Origin: DAIMFL01 sp964372215
Lineage (GTDB): Bacteria > Pseudomonadota > Alphaproteobacteria > Dongiales > Dongiaceae
NCBI GenBank assembly: GCA_964372215.1
Contig: CAYJQC010000042.1
Coordinates: 1-30,753 of the forward strand
Direction: 5' to 3'
Length of the DNA: 30,753 nucleotides
The number at the start of each line of letters is the position of its first letter. Positions within the stretch are counted from its first letter, which is position 1. Both the position numbers and the translations under genes were made by a program. Of this stretch, positions 29,140 through 30,753 are shown one piece after another. Under the pieces are notes generated by a model that saw only the letters and a list, made by a program, of their open reading frames with translations, did no database searches and was not told the DNA's origin.

Positions 29140-30597
29140 ATGTCAGAACTTCGCCGCCGCCGCGCCGCGCGCTCCGTCGCGCGCTCCAACCCGCTGAAGG
29201 CCGCGCTGCTCGCGTCCGCCCTGTCCCTGGCCGCCGCGCCGATCGCCGCCGCCGAGGACGAGCAGCAGGTCGGGCTCGACGCCCAGACCGGCGTCGCCGT
29301 CACCATCTACAACCAGGATCTGGCGCTGGTGAAGGATCGCCGCGACGTGACGCTCGAGACCGGGCTCAACCGTCTCGCCTTCATCGACGTGTCCGCGCAG
29401 ATCCGTCCCGAGACCGCGCTGCTCTCCACGTCCGACGGGCGGCTCGCCGTGCTCGAGCAGAATTTCGACTTCGACCTGCTGACGCCGGACAAGCTGCTGG
29501 AGAAATCGGTCGGCCGCACGGTGCGCGTCATCACCACCAATCCCCAGACCGGGGCGGAAACCGTCGAGGAGGCGGTGCTGCTGTCGGTCGCCGGCGGCGC
29601 GGTGCTGAAGATCGGCGACCGCATCGAGACCGCGTCGCCGGGGCGGATCGTGTTCGACTCGGTGCCGCCGAATCTGCGCGCGCGCCCGACCCTGGTGATC
29701 GAGACCGACAGCGACGCCGCCGGCAGCAAGGCCGTCGAGCTCGCCTATCTGACCGGCGGACTGTCCTGGCGCGCCGACTACGTGGCGGCGCTGTCGACCG
29801 ACGAGAAGACCCTGGATCTCAACGGGCTGGTGACGCTGACCAACGTGAGCGGCACCAGCTATCGCGACGCAAGGCTGCAGCTCGTCGCCGGCGAGGTGAA
29901 CCGGGTGCAGCAGGAGATCATGTTTCGCGCCGCCCAGGTGGCCGATGCCATGGCCGCGCCGGCACCGGCGATGTCGGAGGAGGCGCTATTCGAGTATCAC
30001 TTGTACACGCTCGAGCGGCCGACGACGATCGCCGAGAACCAGACCAAGCAGGTGGCGCTGCTGTCGGGCAGCGGCATTCCGGTCACGAAGGAGTACCGCT
30101 TCATCAACATCGCCAACGCCTATGACTACGGCCGGGCCGAGGCGCCGCGCGCCAACGCCACCGTGCGGGTTTCCTTCGACAATACCGAGGCGGCGCGACT
30201 CGGCCTGCCGCTGCCCCAGGGCACGGTCAGGGTCTACAAGAACGATTCCGGCGGCCAGGCGCTGTTCGTCGGCGAGGACGCGATTCCCCACACGCCGAAG
30301 AACGAGGACGTGAAGCTCACCCTCGGCCAAGCCTTCGACGTGACCGCCCATCCCAAGCAGGTCGAATTCGAGCGCCTGTCCGACCGCAGCTTCGAGTCCG
30401 CCTACCAGATCGAGATCAAGAACGCCAAGACCGAGGCGATCACCGTCAACCTCACCGAGACCATCCCCGGCACGTGGAAGATCCTGAACGAAAGCATCGC
30501 CCACGAGAAGACCGGCGCCTTCCAGGCCGAATGGCAGGTGCCGGTGCCGGCCGAAGGCAGCACCACCCTCAGCTACCGCGTGCGCATCGAGTATTGA
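29140..30597 (+). CDS. Secreted DUF4139-domain protein
   Basis: This 485-residue protein has a long basic N-terminus followed by a hydrophobic signal segment (about 18-38, ending AAPIAAAED). The mature part is all-beta and carries VAVTIYNQDLALVKDRRDV, GLNRLAFIDVSAQIRP, the ELAYLTGGLSWRADYVAAL strand array typical of DUF4139, DLNGLVTLTNVSGTSYRDAR, and a C-terminal beta domain (FDVTAHPKQVEFERLS, YQIEIKNAKTEAITVNLTE). Members occur widely in Gram-negative bacteria as periplasmic or outer-surface proteins of unknown role. ATG 29140 is chosen as the only start in frame before the signal. It is the last complete gene of the window. Confidence 0.88.
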   Translation: MSELRRRRAARSVARSNPLKAALLASALSLAAAPIAAAEDEQQVGLDAQTGVAVTIYNQDLALVKDRRDVTLETGLNRLAFIDVSAQIRPETALLSTSDGRLAVLEQNFDFDLLTPDKLLEKSVGRTVRVITTNPQTGAETVEEAVLLSVAGGAVLKIGDRIETASPGRIVFDSVPPNLRARPTLVIETDSDAAGSKAVELAYLTGGLSWRADYVAALSTDEKTLDLNGLVTLTNVSGTSYRDARLQLVAGEVNRVQQEIMFRAAQVADAMAAPAPAMSEEALFEYHLYTLERPTTIAENQTKQVALLSGSGIPVTKEYRFINIANAYDYGRAEAPRANATVRVSFDNTEAARLGLPLPQGTVRVYKNDSGGQALFVGEDAIPHTPKNEDVKLTLGQAFDVTAHPKQVEFERLSDRSFESAYQIEIKNAKTEAITVNLTETIPGTWKILNESIAHEKTGAFQAEWQVPVPAEGSTTLSYRVRIEY

Positions 30598-30618
30598 GGC
30601 GCAGTCGAGCGCTGCAAC

Positions 30619-30710
30619 ACCCCTCCCCCTTCCCCCTCCCGCACCGGGAGGGGAAAGCCAAATCTCCGCGCGGCGACGACTTCTTCCCCCTCCCCCTTGA
30701 CGGGGGAGCG
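30619..30710. repeat. C/G-rich double hairpin repeat at the right end
   Basis: CCCCTCCC (30633-30640) and GGGAGGGG (30646-30653) form a perfect 8-base stem, and CTCCCCC (30690-30696) with GGGGGAG (30702-30708) forms a second one. This is the same type of element as the one before recR. After it, up to the window edge, no gene is supported. A minus-strand frame ending TGA 30726-30724 could be a partial gene C-terminus, but only nine residues are visible. Confidence 0.75.
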
Positions 30711-30753
30711 ACTGTGTTGTCGGTCAAGCGATTTGCCAAGGCTTTTGGTCTCG

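Noticed and set aside
30724..30753. C-terminus of a minus-strand gene (nine residues then TGA)
   Set aside because: Too short to identify; may be real, but nothing in the window supports it.

Overview
The window looks like chromosomal DNA from a GC-rich alphaproteobacterium. Evidence for this is a RegB/RegA redox two-component pair, an MmcB-type repair protein, a LapG-like (BTLCP) cysteine peptidase, the dnaX-ybaB-recR cluster with a short SRP RNA just upstream, and promoter/start spacings that suggest leaderless mRNAs. An order such as Rhodospirillales or Hyphomicrobiales is a guess. No integrase, transposase, phage gene, tRNA or CRISPR array was seen.

Layout. 1-170 is the 3' end of groEL with a strong hairpin. 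171-1911 is a decaying stretch: the C-terminal remnant of a serine hydrolase, an intact glutathione S-transferase, and a divergent HxlR-type regulator split by an in-frame TAG. 1912-5709 is a translationally coupled efflux operon (TetR regulator, HlyD-type periplasmic adaptor, ABC ATPase, ABC-2 permease), reminiscent of E. coli cecR-ybhGFSR but with one ATPase domain and one permease. 5721-5819 is a short-chain dehydrogenase remnant. 5897-7842 (minus) pairs a GT1-type glycosyltransferase with the peptidoglycan transglycosylase MtgA. After a GC-rich tandem-repeat spacer come mmcB and a minus-strand Ser/Thr-type metallophosphatase.

9329-13671 is the most interesting part. A membrane sensor ending in a catalytically dead HD-GYP domain (minus) stands divergent to a LapG-like periplasmic peptidase, followed by a soluble protein that reads as degenerate GGDEF plus degenerate EAL. 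Together they look like a cyclic-di-GMP receptor/protease module built from inactive domains, possibly a variant of the LapD-LapG system. 13671-17773 holds regA and regB (minus), a divergent ABC-2 exporter pair, and two copies of a palindromic repeat that each sit directly after a stop codon.

17797-18416 is a RelE toxin with an antitoxin that seems to join a Phd/YefM-like start to an XRE helix-turn-helix. Then come terC-nudC (minus), a secreted DUF6134-like protein, SRP RNA, dnaX-ybaB-recR, the hydantoinase/oxoprolinase pair hyuA-hyuB, a Sel1-repeat protein and a secreted DUF4139-type protein. GC-rich hairpin repeats lie before recR and at the right edge.

All calls come from reading motifs and known family patterns by eye; no alignment or search was run.
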